From: Vitrella brassicaformis
Taxonomy: Eukaryota; Sar; Vitrellaceae
Direction: 5' to 3'
Assembly (NCBI GenBank): GCA_001179505.1
Contig: CDMY01000209.1
Coordinates: forward strand, 30,481 to 94,480
Length of the DNA stretch: 64,000 nt
The notes beneath the pieces are model-generated. The model was given only the letters and a program-made list of their open reading frames with translations. It was not told the origin of the DNA and ran no database searches. Position numbers and translations under genes: made by a program. This document shows, piece by piece, positions 11,802 through 24,700 of this stretch. Numbering within the stretch: position 1 is the first letter of the stretch; each line of letters opens with the position of its first letter.

Positions 11802-14800
11802 GGTCCTTCTTGTCCTTCTGCTTGATGCCCTCCTCCATGTATGGCAGACAATTGACGAGTGTGTTCGAATGGATGCGTATGTGATCGACTCTGTCAGTCA
11901 CGAATTGTCCTTGCATCCATCGATCCATCGATTTGTCACACGGACGAGAATCGGGTCCATCCAACACCAGACAACACACAAGAGATGGGAAGACAGAGAG
12001 AGGGAGAGGCTGACCGACCACAATACCACAACACACACCACCACAGCACTCTCTCACGCGGACGTTGGCAGAAGGCGTGCATGGTGCATCAAAAGCATAG
12101 GCAGACAGACAGACAGACCCGCAGGTACGTACGTAACGACACTAACACCGACACCGACAAGGCCACCATCATCACAGCCACCAAAAAAGATGTGAGCACC
12201 GACGGACAACCCCACGACGAGCGAGGCCAACACACAACCAACACCAGACAGCCAAAATTGCGACGGGTGGGATTCACTCCCACCCCACACAGATGCAACC
12301 ACCCACACAGCATGCTCCACATTCTCATGGTCCATCCACGTGATATGCCCATCCATGTGTGTGGCCTGCCTGCCTACTAAACCTAAAAACGGAGCACCGA
12401 CAGACAGAGAGGCAGCCAAGAGAGAAAAACAGATGTGTATTTGTGGCGAAGTGTGGTGGAATGGATCGAACAGAGAGTAGAGGGAACATCCTTGTCGCCC
12501 CGACAATCCCTCAGGACGGCTGTGTGCGTACTTACGATGGATGTGTGTGAGTGAATGAATGAATGAATGAAGTGACATGTCTGTCTGTGTGTGGAATGTG
12601 TGTCCTTAAGCCTCCCCCTCCCCCTCTCTCTCTCTTACACACGGCTCTCTCCTCCCCCGCATCCAGCAGCCCGCCCACCACACCACCCCCATTTTCTTTG
12701 CCTCCACCATTCAGGCATTGAAGCAAGCTGGTCGTCACACACGCAGACTCTCTCACCCACACACAGACACGGACACGCACACGCACACGCAGCCACAGAA
12801 ATGAGTACGCACACAAGCAGGCAGGCAGGCAGCGAGTCAGTCAGTCAGTTACGCAGCTGTCACTGCGTAAATTGGTCCATCCGTCCCATCCACCTTGCTT
12901 ACATCCAACCAAGACAACGGGCTCATCCTTCCGTGTGCCTGGCTGTCAGTCAGTCAGGCAGGCGGCCGAACAGATGGCCGCACGTCGCCCGCCGTCTATT
13001 GTACGATCCACCCCACACACCAGCCCAGCCATCATCCCGCGATCCATAAGAATTTCCCATATCCACTTTGCTTGCCTTGCTCCCTCAACCGCCCGCCCGC
13101 CCGTCCCCCCCCTGCCGCAGCGGCTGGCTAAGCAGGCCGCCCGCGTGTGAGAAAAAAGGTGAGATAGTGGTGAGTAGTTGTGTCGGCTGCACCATGGATG
13201 CGTGTACGTGTGTCGACGTCGGGTGCGGATCAGCGCGCGATCCGTACGCATGAATGAATGCAGATGAGGTAGAAGAGAGAGAGTCGTATGTGTGTACGTA
13301 TGTATGTATGTGTGTACGTATGTGTGTACGTATGTATGTATGTAATGTGTGCAATGCGCAAGTAGTGTGTCGGTCGATCCGTCTGGCTATCCATCTATCT
13401 ATCCATAGGTGGCAGGCAGGCAGGCAGGCAGGCAGGTCGCCAAGCCGCCCGCCAGCCGGTATCCTCCCTGCCCTGGGCTGCCCTCCTCTTCTCCCATTCC
13501 GCTGTGTCCACGCCATCGATTCGGATGGGATGGGTCACAGGGGAACACCACAGCACAACCAACACAACACAACACAACACAGGCACCCAGCCACCCAGCC
13601 AACAGGCCCGTGCCGCCAGGGCAACACCCCACAGGCCAAAAAGAGTCACACACACCACACACACCAGATACACAGACGGCACGACCGTCGTCCGTTTACG
13701 GAATGTGATTGATCGCACAATCAGCCAGCCAGCCAGCCAGTCGGAATGGTGGAGAGCGAGGTGGCGTCCATCCACTCGCTGTGTGCACGAGACGACAGTG
13801 CATCCATCCATCCATCCATTCATCCATTCGTCGCTGTGGTCGTGATTTCCGTGAGGTAGTCAGGCAGGCAGGCAGTCGGGCAGACGAGGGCCCCGCTAGT
13901 CCGTAGCGCAGGCTCTCGCCTGACTCACACACACACACACACAAACACAGCCAGCCAGCCCATCTTAAACCAATCCCCTTGCGTGTTGAAGCCAACCCGT
14001 TTCCCCCATCCCGTCCCCCCAACCACACACACAGGCGAACACACATGCTCCCCCGCTGACCAAAAGGCCGAGCAAAACGAAGTTGCCTTGCTCCTTTGTT
14101 GTTTGCTCTTTTGGTCTTGCGGTCGTTGGTAGGGAAGAAAGGCAATCGATTTCAATGAACCGAGGAACCACAACCACGACGAACGCGCACACACAGAAAC
14201 ACACATCCCACAGGCAGGCAGTTTTGTATGTGTACATGTGAATGAGTATGAGTATGGGTATTCCCAATCAATCAAGCAATCAATCAACATGTGAATGCAA
14301 TAAAAGCACCAGAGGCAGCAAAAGGAAAGAAAAATTCCATCTCGCACCGCACCGCCCCGCCAGCCGATGACAGACCGACCGACCGACCGACGGACAGACG
14401 GGCAAGTGGGCCACATGGATTCCATTGAGGTACACAAACACACCGGGCGAATGAATGAATGGACGAAGGAGGGATACCAACGCAAACAAACAAATGTGGA
14501 TGAAATCTGGATGCATCATAACACCGGAATACATAGTAGGTATACAGCTAGGTAGCGGGCTGGGCAGACGAACGAACGGACGAACCAACCAACCAAGAGA
14601 CGGGGCCATGATCTCTCTCTCGCAATACGGTCCACCACTACACAGCCAGACAACGACGCACCAGCCAGCCAACGAATGGACGGACGCGCCCACACACCAC
14701 ACCACAGCACACTACACATCGGTTGCTCTCTCTCCCCATTTCAAAATATCATTTCATGGGCACGTGACGCACCCACAGACGCACACATGGCATGGATGAG

Positions 14801-16506
14801 TATGGAGTATTGCAGGCAAGCATGGAAACAAGCCGGCAGCTGAGTTGGCCCCCGCCCCCATTCCGTCGCTCTCTCTCTCGCGTAGCAGCCAGAAGCCGAC
14901 ACTAATTGAGAAAACACGCACACACATATGCACACACACTCGCGACGTACGGGACGCAGGACACGGACAGATGCCCTTGGACAGACAGAGAGGGCACGTG
15001 CGCGTGTGTGTGCGCGTGCGGGTGTGTTGTATGCATGTTCGCAGCCAGATGAGAGCAATCAAGGCAAGGCAGCGCGAGCGAGGTGACGAACTCAGCCAGC
15101 GAGTATGTGATGGTGTGCGTCAGCCAGATTGGGAGGAGGGGCATGGTGTGTTGGTCGCATTGCAACCTCTATCTCAGATCGACATGATCAGATAGATAGA
15201 CAGACGGCCGCACCAACAGACAGAGTGAATGGATGTGGTGTGGTGTGGTGTAGTGTGGTGTGGTGTGATGTGATGACATGATGAAAAAATCCCCACAAAT
15301 ACGCAGCACCGCCCGCTCTCTGTCCCTGCCAGTGTTGGGCAGCGATGAATCCTCCAGCCAGCCAGCCAGCCGGACAGATGCACAGATGAAGGTACGCAGT
15401 GGATGGCATGTGGTTGGTTGGTTGCTTGCTTCAGGTAGCCAGCCAGTTACTAAGTGGTGAACAAAGAGATACGAAGGACCAAGGAACGAACGGACGGGTA
15501 AAGGACGGCACGGCCGGTTGGCTGCTTGAAAACGCACTCACTCAGTTGCCTAGAAGCGTCGCATCACACCACACTTACACCACACCACACAACGACACGC
15601 TCTCTCTCTCTCTCTCTCTGTGTATCCTCTATCTCGGCACACACACACACACACACACACAATGCCCAGCTGCCCAGCCAGCAGGCAGGCAGGCAGGTAT
15701 GCGAAATGAATGCGAGGCAGTGAGTGAATGAGTGAGTGAGCCAGGTTAAATACCGACAGAAGAAGTGTGATCATTCATTCATCCGCGTGTGTCCCGACGC
15801 ACCCACCCAGCCACATACCCACACGAGGAAGCACGTGTACCGACCACGAAAGCACTTGACAACGACCAACGAGAGGCGATTGAGGCATCCATAGCATTCC
15901 TTGGATTCGCTCGTCCGTGTGAGGGAGTTGACAACTCCTGGACCAGCGAACAAACAGCAGAGAGGTAGGGAGACAAAGGAGGGGCCAGGCAAGAGAGCGA
16001 GTGACGCATCCAGGCGGCCACTGTTCCATCCATCTCTTATCCATCCAGAGCACAAAGCCGGGAAAGCCGGGAAAGCCAGGTAAGGCAGGTAAGCCACGTT
16101 AGGAAGGAGGTCATCAGGACATACACCAACAAGACAGACAGACAGACGCAGGCAAGGCAAGGCAAGGCACCACACAGCAGCTCTCTTCAACACGCGGACG
16201 AGACACGGAAGAGTGGCTAGAGCGATGGGTGGGGTGGGATGGGGTGGGTGGCATGGACCATCATCTAGTCGCTCTCTCTCTCTCCCTCTCACACACACAC
16301 ACACACACTGACACACACAGTGAGGGATACACAGACAGGCAGGCAGACACAAGGGCGAGAAAGGGATGGTACAAAAAAAGGCAGACTGGCTGCTGGGCCG
16401 CCCCACCACACACCACATACCCGTGCACTTAGACATTCACGCATACACACATACAGATGTAGAGAAGTCTCTCCTGGCAGCCACACCGCACCACGACAGG
16501 CACCGC
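11802..16506. other. 4.7 kb gene-poor, microsatellite-rich stretch
   Basis: I find no convincing exon, tRNA or rRNA here. Open frames are short, out of phase with each other and made of repeat-derived residues. The + strand is strongly A/C-rich (CACACA, CCAGCCAG, GCAGGCAG), the mirror image of the TG-rich introns of + strand genes. That fits a long 3' UTR or downstream transcript of the - strand LOTUS gene. Runs include 13287-13345, 13411-13436, 13801-13830 (CATC)n, 15600-15620 (CT)n and 15640-15661 (AC)n. Confidence 0.55.
13287..13436. repeat. GTATGTAC-type and (GGCA)n microsatellites
   Basis: 13287-13345 is built of GTAT/GTAC/GTGT tetramers. 13411-13436 is (GGCA)n. They lie inside the gene-poor 4.7 kb stretch. 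Confidence 0.85.
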
Positions 16507-19500
16507 CTATGTGGTTGCGGTTTGGCTGTGGTGGTGTATGTCTGGCGGCAGCAGGTTCAGGTTGTTGAGATAAAGCTCCTCCAAACCATCAAACGGACCA
16601 CAGTCATACTGACACACAACACGCACACGACACACGCTCCTTGGGTGTGGAGCAGGGGGCTGGTCTGAGTGGGTGTCTCACCTCGCTACAGCTGCTGCCG
16701 GTGCTGGTGTGTCCCATCTGGAGGGCCTTGGAGAACACGAGGCCCCGACGGCCGTACTTGAGGTCCAGCACTTGCGAAAACAGATAATCCAAATAAGCAC
16801 CTGAACCACACACACACACACACACCTGACGTACGCACGCGGACAGGTCGATCTCATCATCGTTGCCTGCCTCTCAGGTACCCACCCGATTTGGCCAGTT
16901 TGTCACACGATGCAGTGACGGTAACTGACCCAGCCTCCGGGAAGATCCCCACCACCCCCCGGCACTCCACTGACGACAGCTCTCCCCTCACACGATCTCT
17001 CACACCCTCCTGATGCCGCTGCTCCCCTCTACCACTATCACCACTACTGCTACTGTTATGCTGCTGCTGCTGCTGTGACGGCCTGGTCGTGCCCTTCTGC
17101 CTGGCGAGCAGTGCCTCCCATCTCTCCGGCTGACAGTCGGACCTCTTGGCCCCAAAACCCACGCCCATGCTCATCCGACCCCCACTGATGCCGCTATTGC
17201 TGTTGCTGTTGCCGATGGATGTGCTATCGGGGCTCGATGAAGCCGTGCTCACGCTCGCCTGGTCTGCCGTGGACTGCGGCCTGCCCGTTGCGGACGCCGA
17301 TGCCGATGCTGGTGTTGGTGCGCGGTGTGGATGGGCTGGCAGTGGGTGGGGGCTGACCCTGCTCGCTGGGCCGGCGCCTCTCTCCGCCTCGCCAGCGTAT
17401 TGCGTGCTGGGGGGGCTGGGGGGCGCCTTGTACAGCAGGGAGGGTGAAAAATCTGGGGGCGGGGGGATCGCGGCCGTGTGATTGGTGGCCATGGTAGTGG
17501 TGCAGAGGGTACCCGGCGCCGGGGGCAGCGGCACACCACCACCGCCCCCTGCCGTCCGGTCGACCGACCCCCACACGTCGTGCACCTCGTGCTCGTCTTC
17601 ATCCACCGACGAGATGGTGGAGGGGTCATGCGCGTGGCTGGCGAGGGAGGGGGGAGTCGGGCCAGGCAGCCCCCCTCCCGGCGGCCGATCCGACCCTGGC
17701 AGCGATAACGATCGCGTGAGGAACAGCGGGGCGCACCCCGGTCTGCCCAGTGTGGTCCTGAAGGCCTCGGTCAGCGGGGCCTGGGCACTCGTCGACCCAC
17801 CACCAGACATGTCCGGCGCCGCAGACTCACCCTGGGGAGTGGCCGGGGCGGTCGTGCTCGCGTGGCTGCGAGGGCCGGTGGTCGTTGACGGGGTGCGCAC
17901 TGACACGGACGTGTATGACGAGATGCTGCATCCTGGTCTGGGGGGCAGGACGGCTCTCTGCCGGGTCTGGTCGTGGTCGCCTGCTGCCTTCGAGCTTTCG
18001 TCGATGGTGTTGTCGCGCGGGCAGTCGGCTGATTTGCCTCCTGTCCCTGTCGCTGGTAGTTGCTGTGGTGGTGGTGGTGGCGGTGGTGGTGGTGTTGGCC
18101 CCCCTCTGTGCTGTGTCTGTGTCTGTGTCTGCTGGGCGGGGGAGCTCTCATGGCTGTGCGCGGGGGGCTGGGACGACGAAGTGGCGGGGGCACCATCGCT
18201 CTCGGGCCGAGACACTGGAGACGTCACTGCACAAACAAACAAACAAATTAACACATCAAAGGAGCAATGCCTCCGCATCTGCCCTCTCTCTCTCTCTCTC
18301 TCTCTTGTCGTTCCTCACCTTTGCTGTCTTTGCCGGTGACGTTGGTGTGTTTGGTCTTGTCCAGGAACTGCCAGTAGTGGAACGACACATTGGAATGGCC
18401 GTTGGAGAAGGCCGACAAAGGAGTCCCCGTGCGACTACCACTGCCTCCATCTGCACACACACATGGTTCTCATCATGACCAGCGCATCAATGATCATTTG
18501 GTGCTCCTTCCCTTCCCCTACTTACCGGTGTTCCCTCCCTCGTTGGGTGCCGCTGATGACCCCGGGAAGAGAGCAGGGTTGGAGGCGCGCAGCACGCGTG
18601 AAGGGACGAGCTCCACACACTGCTCGTTCTCCGGGGGCGAGTAGGAAGTGTCGTGCACTATCACGTGGCGGCCACCGTGGCTGCGTGGATGAACAGTGAG
18701 TGGCATGGCGTGCGAAAAGGAAGGTGCTCGGTAGGTGATCTGTGCAGGCGGTGTGTGTGTGGTTGGTGCGTACCGGTATAGTCTGCAGACGTCCTGGCAC
18801 TTCTCCACGAGCATGTCGCTCAGCTTGGTGTACCCAAACATGACGGGATTCAACACCTGGCCGTACCTGAACGACACGACCGGCCATCGCGCTCCATTGC
18901 CGAAGACGGTCTGGCGTGTGTGTGTTTAGGCGTACATGTGCGAGAACTTGTATTTGAGTTGCGAGAGCAGGACTTCCCTGTTGTTCTCGGCCAGCAGCTT
19001 GCGCATCTTCTGCTTGACCTCGTCCACACTGGTGACGGCAGGTCTGTTGTCCTGCGACTCGTTGAGGAATATGGCGCTCACGAGGCCCTTGCAGGTGGCC
19101 ACCGGCTGCAGCACGTCGTTCTCGTACGCTACCAAACCCTGCGATATGGCTAGCTGCACGATGTGCGACAGCTGACCCAACGTGTAGTACCTGAACCATC
19201 CACACAACATACAGCGCACATACCAATGATTATCACCAAGGTATGCGCGTGAGGCCGCGTACCGCAGACAGACAGGCCCGTCGGCCTTGAGTTTTTTGGC
19301 CATCCCGTATCTGCCGCCGCGGAACTCATACTGCTCCGCACACCCGCTACCCACACTGGCGTCGTCATGACCACCACACACACTCCCCGCTGTGGACCCG
19401 TTGTTGTTGGTCCCGCCAACAGCACCGCTACCACCACCGCCACCACCACCACGCGAACTCGCCGACATGGGCGGCTGGGCGCTTTGCGCGTCAGGCGAGG

Positions 19501-20357
19501 CTATGGGGAGGGGCGGGGTCGGCGGGGGGTTGATGCTGAGACTGTCCTGCGTGCCAGCTGTCACCTGAGTCGCCTGCTGCTGCTGCTGCTGCTGTTGCTG
19601 CTTGGGTGTGCAGCGAATGAGCTGCTGCAGGTACTCGTTGACGGCTCGCCACACGTGCATGGGGTAGGGGTTGTGCGGGTCCTTGGGGTCCACCCAACCC
19701 TTGAACCAGCCTGCACACAGAGAGAGGAACAGACGCGTAAGTGGCCCCATCTCTGCCTCCCTGTGTGTGTCAGTGTTGTTTTGGTGGCGGTGATCTGTCT
19801 GTCTGTCTGTCTGTCTTACGTGGTGTCTGTTTGAAGTACATGACCGTCTTGGCCTTCAGGTTTCGCTCCACCACATATTGGTCGGGCATGGCCGAGTAAA
19901 AGGCCACAAAGTTGGACTCCAACGTAGACGAACAATTCAACTCTGCACACACCGCACACAGCACGACACACACACACAGACACGTGGATGATTCCTTTTG
20001 CATACAGCGGAACAGGCCTGTCTGCAGATGCACAAACTTCCGGCTGGCCATTTCGCCCGTCATATTCCCCTGCCTGTCTGAGTCTATGTGCGCGTCTGTG
20101 TCTGTCCGTGTCCACTGCTCCACCCAACTCAGCTCAGGTCAGCAAGCACACTCACCCTGCAGTCTGTGTTTGACTTCGAGCTGGTAGGGTCTGATTTGGT
20201 CCTTGTACAGCGTGAGTATGGCCAGATTGAGCAGGAACTTCTCCTCGTTGCTCAGCTGCTGGCACGCGGTGCTCGATGAGGCCTTCGAGGCCGCCGCCAC
20301 CCCTCCTGCACTCGCCGGGGGAAACATTGACGACGGAGCGGTGTCGCCTGTTGGCAT
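16507..20357 (-). CDS. LOTUS/OST-HTH domain RNA-binding protein
   Basis: ATG 20357 (MPTGDTAPSS) to TAG 16507-16509, roughly ten exons. The N-terminal part (EKFLLNLAILTLYKDQIRPY; MPDQYVVERNLKAKTVMYFK; GWFKGWVDPKDPHNPYPMHV) resembles the region that accompanies OST-HTH domains in alveolates. A Gln run (near 19582-19605) and Gly/Asn-rich linker follow. The winged-helix core is in exons about 19175-18780: DEVKQKMRKLLAENNREVLL, LSQLKYKFSHMY, GQVLNPVMFGYTKLSDML, EKCQDVCRL, with the L..L...F...........G...L.D.L pattern of LOTUS domains. The C-terminal half is Ser/Pro/Gln-rich with a His/Pro run. The last exon ends YDCGPFDGLEELYLNNLNLL. LOTUS domains bind structured RNA or DEAD-box partners; a post-transcriptional role is inferred. 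Confidence 0.75.
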
Positions 20358-20520
20358 CACGACCTCGGGAGCCTCGCCACAGAAAACATGTCAAGCTCGC
20401 AAGCTTAGCTCGCAGATCGCCTGCAACGACCAGAGAAATGGGTCCCACACGGCGCCTGGCATCAGCGATGGGCACTGATGCCAACATCGAGGACCATTTT
20501 CCGTAGATCTGCTGCCGATC
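20358..20520. promoter_or_regulatory. divergent promoter with AGCTCGCA pair
   Basis: 163 bp between the LOTUS start and the FHA-protein start. AGCTCGCA occurs twice, at 20394-20401 and 20407-20414, with an AAGCTT palindrome (20401-20406) between them. These are the same octamers as in other divergent spacers of this window. Confidence 0.5.
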
Positions 20521-21441
20521 ATGAAGATGTGTGCCTTCCTCATCGAGACTGATGGTGATGGTGAGGAGTCCCGCAAGTGGATCATGGAGCCGGGCCGCAC
20601 CTACATTGTTGGGCGTGAGCAAGATACGGCGGATGTCTGGCTGGGCCACTCAGAGATGGTCAGCCGCAGACACGCTGAGCTACTGCTGGAGCGAGATGAG
20701 GCTGCAACCGACGGCTTTTTCCTTTTTGTCAAGGACCTCGACACCCGGAATGGCTCATTCGTAGGCGACGAGCGGCTGTCCGGCGAGAGGAAGCTGCAGA
20801 TCAGCGAGGCGCAACGATTGCGCTTTGCAGAAGACAACCCTCGGAGCTACAAGATTCGACTCAAGGAGCAGCCCAAGAGTGCCTCCCCTCCCCCTTCAAG
20901 CGGTGCACAAGCGGCAGAGGCGGCCAACGGTGGCAAGCGGAAGAGGCGGGGCTGGGATGAGAAGCCTGAAGACGCGGTGGCTGGCCCCCCGGCTGCAGCA
21001 CCCCTCCCCCCATCCATCCCTGGACTTGCTCATGCCACCAGTGCGGCCAAGGAGAAGCGAAAGCTGCTATGGGCCGCGAGCAAGAAGAAGGACACCGACC
21101 TACGGCAGCCACTCGAGCACCAGCAGCAGGAGAGCACCGTCAAATTCGCGTCAGCCGATGCACAGGGCCCGAGCCAGTCGGCGCTGTGGGAGCAGAGCTT
21201 CACCAACGACGACGCAAGGAAACACAAGTTCCTCAAGCTGATGGGCGCCACCAAGGGAGCCGGGGGTGTGGGCGGGGGAGGCAGCCAGAAGGCCGCCAAG
21301 AACGCGTCGGAGGGCGCCTCTACTGCAGCAGCCGCTGCGGAGGAGGTGGCTCGGATGCAGGCGAGGGATGTGGAGCTGGAGCAGCAGTTCTTCTCGGGCA
21401 TGAAGAGGAAGGACGGGCGGAAGGTGGGACTAGGCATGTGA
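20521..21441 (+). CDS. FHA-domain protein with C-terminal SMAP-like motif
   Basis: An intronless frame of 306 codons from ATG 20521. Residues about 1-110 form a forkhead-associated domain that binds phosphothreonine peptides: IVGREQ, then VSRRHAEL, then DTRNGSFVG, the three family landmarks in order. A basic KRKRRGW stretch (about 140) may be a nuclear signal. The C-terminus (LWEQSFTNDDARKHKFLKLM, then VELEQQFFSGMKRKDGRKVG) resembles the small acidic protein (SMAP) domain found in nuclear/splicing-associated proteins. An Ala/Gly-rich linker separates the halves of that motif. A nuclear RNA-processing or chromatin role is inferred. The lack of introns is notable beside its many-exon neighbours. 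Confidence 0.82.
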   Translation: MKMCAFLIETDGDGEESRKWIMEPGRTYIVGREQDTADVWLGHSEMVSRRHAELLLERDEAATDGFFLFVKDLDTRNGSFVGDERLSGERKLQISEAQRLRFAEDNPRSYKIRLKEQPKSASPPPSSGAQAAEAANGGKRKRRGWDEKPEDAVAGPPAAAPLPPSIPGLAHATSAAKEKRKLLWAASKKKDTDLRQPLEHQQQESTVKFASADAQGPSQSALWEQSFTNDDARKHKFLKLMGATKGAGGVGGGGSQKAAKNASEGASTAAAAAEEVARMQARDVELEQQFFSGMKRKDGRKVGLGM

Positions 21442-21783
21442 CAAGGGAGGCGGCTCGGCTGATTTAAGCCTCTGTATGAGTGGATACACTGTGTATGTAT
21501 GCCATGGGGTTGATTGGGTGCACAGACAACATCTATTTGTACTGATTGATCGGTGTATGGTATGAGTGCGATAGACAGCAGGAGTCTCACTTCCCTATTG
21601 CCTAGCTGCGCACACGGGGAGGGGAGGGGTATTCCTGTCTGCTTTGCTTCCGTCCGAGCTGACTCGTGGCTGGCCGCTTCATTCGTGTTGCGATGAAGTG
21701 ATGAGCTCTAACACATCCTGATTGATGGACACAGCAAAGACAAAATGTGCATCCATGTTGGTGAGACCCTCAATTTAATGTCG
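21442..21783. other. convergent intergenic region, possible alternative last exon
   Basis: 3' flanks of the FHA gene (+) and the coiled-coil gene (-). A possible extra - strand last exon lies near 21680-21715 (DVLELITSSQHE then stop), reached if the GT at about 21790 is used as a donor. Confidence 0.35.
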
Positions 21784-24700
21784 TCAACCCACCTTGAGTG
21801 CATCGATTTCTTCCTGACGCCTTCGGGCTCTCTCCTCATAAGTCTGCATGAACCAACCGCATTCATGTTGACGGCAAATTTTCTGTGCTGCTTTACCATG
21901 GTTTGCGCCTGTGGTCCACACAGCTGCTCCATTTGCGCAAGGGCCACTGTGTATGAACCAAGCCACGTGTGCGTTGGGGTAACAGTGTTCACAACTTTGT
22001 GCAGTACCTGTGAGGGCATTCAGCTCTGCCATGACGCCGCCCATCTGCTGCTTGCCCTGTAGGCATCCAGCAAACCCCCGAAGGGATTAGGCGAAACTGT
22101 CAGGTTGAACTTACCTCCTTCAGTTTGCCCCGCTGGATGGTCAGCTGGTCCTTCAAATCACGCTGCGTTCATGTCACAACACAGAGACGCATTGGTGCAT
22201 CACTGCTGCGCCGGTGGCTTGCCTTGTAGGCCTTCTCTGCCTTGATTTCCTCTCGCAACGCAGAAAGGGAGGCTGCATGCACGGTGCCTGAATTGCAACA
22301 TACTCCTGTGGCCACTTCAACTCGGCTTCCTTGTGGATACGTCGGCCATACCTGCCTGCCTCTGCGCTCGTCTGATCACGTTGACGCTTGCCGTGAAGGC
22401 GTGAGCAGCACTGCACGCAATACAGGATGTGAACTTGTGCAATGGATTCTCATGTCATTGAAATCCACACCGTGTCATTTCTCTCGGCAGCTTCCTTGCT
22501 TCCTGAAATAAGGAACACCGTGTGGCACATAGTGAGTCGGTTGGAATCCAAGGGGAGGCGATCACCTTGCTGCGGATGGCATACAATTTGCCGCGGACCA
22601 GGCGAGCCCCCTGGGTAACCACTCCCATGGCAGACAGCTGGAGTGTTCAGGACACCCATCATGGCCGTACCTGTTTGAGCTGCTGGACAGCAAAGGTGTA
22701 GGTCTGTTCGAGAGCATCCCTGTAGGCACTCTCATTCCGATACACGATGACCTAAATCGGGAGAAGAAGACACAATGTACGCCAAGGAGACAGACGTGCA
22801 GGAGAGAGAGCATCGCCGTACCTGCTCCTGCAGCTCCCTCTCTCCCTGGCCCACCAACGCCAGTGTCTCCTCGAGATCAGATGAAAGCTAAATGAGACAC
22901 GGCGAGAGGAAACGGTACCGGCGAGTTGGCAATCAAATGATGTGTTTACCTCCTGTATTTCTGCTGTCGCTGCCTCTACAGTGGCATTGAGGCCCTCCAA
23001 ACTCTGAGACGGACGGACAGGAAAGGAGTTCCGTCCCATGTGCGAAGCGCCTTGTGTATCAACCTGTATCAGGGCTGCCTTCTGTCTGCTGTTTGATATC
23101 TCATCCTGGCTGCACGCGTCATCCTGTAAGGACGAGACATGCGTACAGATTGAAGGCAGGCGTCGACCTCACCGTGCTTCTCTCTGCAGCATCCTTCTGC
23201 CTGATGTGTGCCATCAAATCTGGAAGGTGGACACAAGGAAGTGTACACTGAGTTATGCCTGTCTTCGTGGATATTGAGTGCCTGCCTCTGATTTTGTCTT
23301 TGACAAGCTGCAGGGGGTCATCGCTGGTGCCCGTCGACGCAGGTGAAGTACCCACCTACACAGACATACACACAGAAGAGGGCGAGCTCATGGCTTCTGT
23401 TACTCCCCGGCTCAGCCCGTCACCTTTACATCAAGTGTGTCGTCCTGCTTATATCGATGCTCTTCTGCTGACACTTGTAACAAGCTGAGGGTGCCAAGAG
23501 TCGGCACGACGAGGCTCTCGTGGTTGATGTTTGACAGCATGAAGAGCACGTCCTGCAGGGCCGCCGTCCCAGACGTGTGCTTGCGCAACTGCAACGACAT
23601 TGCAAAAGAGCAATGGCGTGATCGCAGCCGCAGATGCCTCCTTGTCTGCTTACAAGTTTTGGAAGGTAATCGAGCTTGAAAGCGCATTGCTTTTCTATGC
23701 TTTTGCTGCGACGTCTGTCCGAATCCAGCTGCCTCTCTGAACGAAACACGGTCATCGTTGGACACCTGAAGATCCCGTACATACACGCATACTCGTCAGT
23801 CTCAGTTTTCGTCGCAGCATTCCTCCTGCCTGCTTCTTCTCGGCGAGAAGAGGCCCCTGACAGATGTATGGAGAATCGGAGAGATGCATGAAGCGTGTGT
23901 TCACCTCTGAATTGATGCTGTCATCGATGTTTTGCAGCTGGTCTTGTAGTGCTGCCAGGGCTTGATTCTTCCGCTCCAGTTGCGCAACCAGCTGGTGTTG
24001 CAGGGAAATGGCAGCCGAGCCCAGCTACGGAAAGAGAATGGTAGACGAACACCGTTTTCTTGCTTTTTGTGTCTTCCACGATTCCACGACCTGTTTGCGT
24101 GTGTCGTGCATTTCTTGGAGGCTCTTGTTGTTGAGTTCGGATGGAGAGTCCGTCGGAGTTGCAGATCCAAGCTGATGCACAAAGGTCAGCGCTCAGCTCT
24201 GTTTGCCTATCCCTCTCTACCTGAGAAAGAGGAGAGGGAGGATCTGAAGGCAGGAGGGAAGTGGTCATGCCATCTGTATTCTCTTTCTCTTCTGCGTTGT
24301 CAAGGGCCCTTTGAGCTGCCAACTGGTCTGCTGCTCGAATGGCGGCTTCGACCGCCTGTATCTGTTCTTGCAAGGTGTCCTGCCGCTGTCCATAGGAGCG
24401 ACGCACGGAGAGGATATCTACCCCAGATGACCACAATGCAAAAAGCCGATGCACGGATCTCTTGCGGTCCATGGTACCATTCTCCATTTGGTGGATGCGC
24501 TTTCGTGTCTCGTTCTTCTGGGATTGCAGTTTGAGTGCCTCGGCTTCATGTGATTCGAGCTCAGTCCTGGCAGCTGCAAACACACACAACAGCTGGGCCG
24601 GACGGAGGAGTGAGAAGGGATGTGTGTCTTACCTTCAAGATCCGCCTGGATCTGCCGTATATCCTCTGCCAATCGACGCTGTCTCTCAAAGCCCGTCGCC

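Noticed and set aside
12240-12300. T-arm-like hairpin (GTGGG ATTCACT CCCAC) suggesting a tRNA
   Set aside because: The loop does not fit TTCRANY and no acceptor stem, D-arm or anticodon arm can be placed around it.
13254-13845. Several open frames of 100-150 codons in the repeat-rich region
   Set aside because: They are made of tetranucleotide-repeat products (CVRM, RQAG, HPSIH) and have no splice-consistent extension.
17482-18339. 285-codon + strand open frame
   Set aside because: Antisense to the Ser/Pro/Gln-rich exon of the LOTUS gene; Gly/Val/Cys-rich composition typical of a shadow frame.
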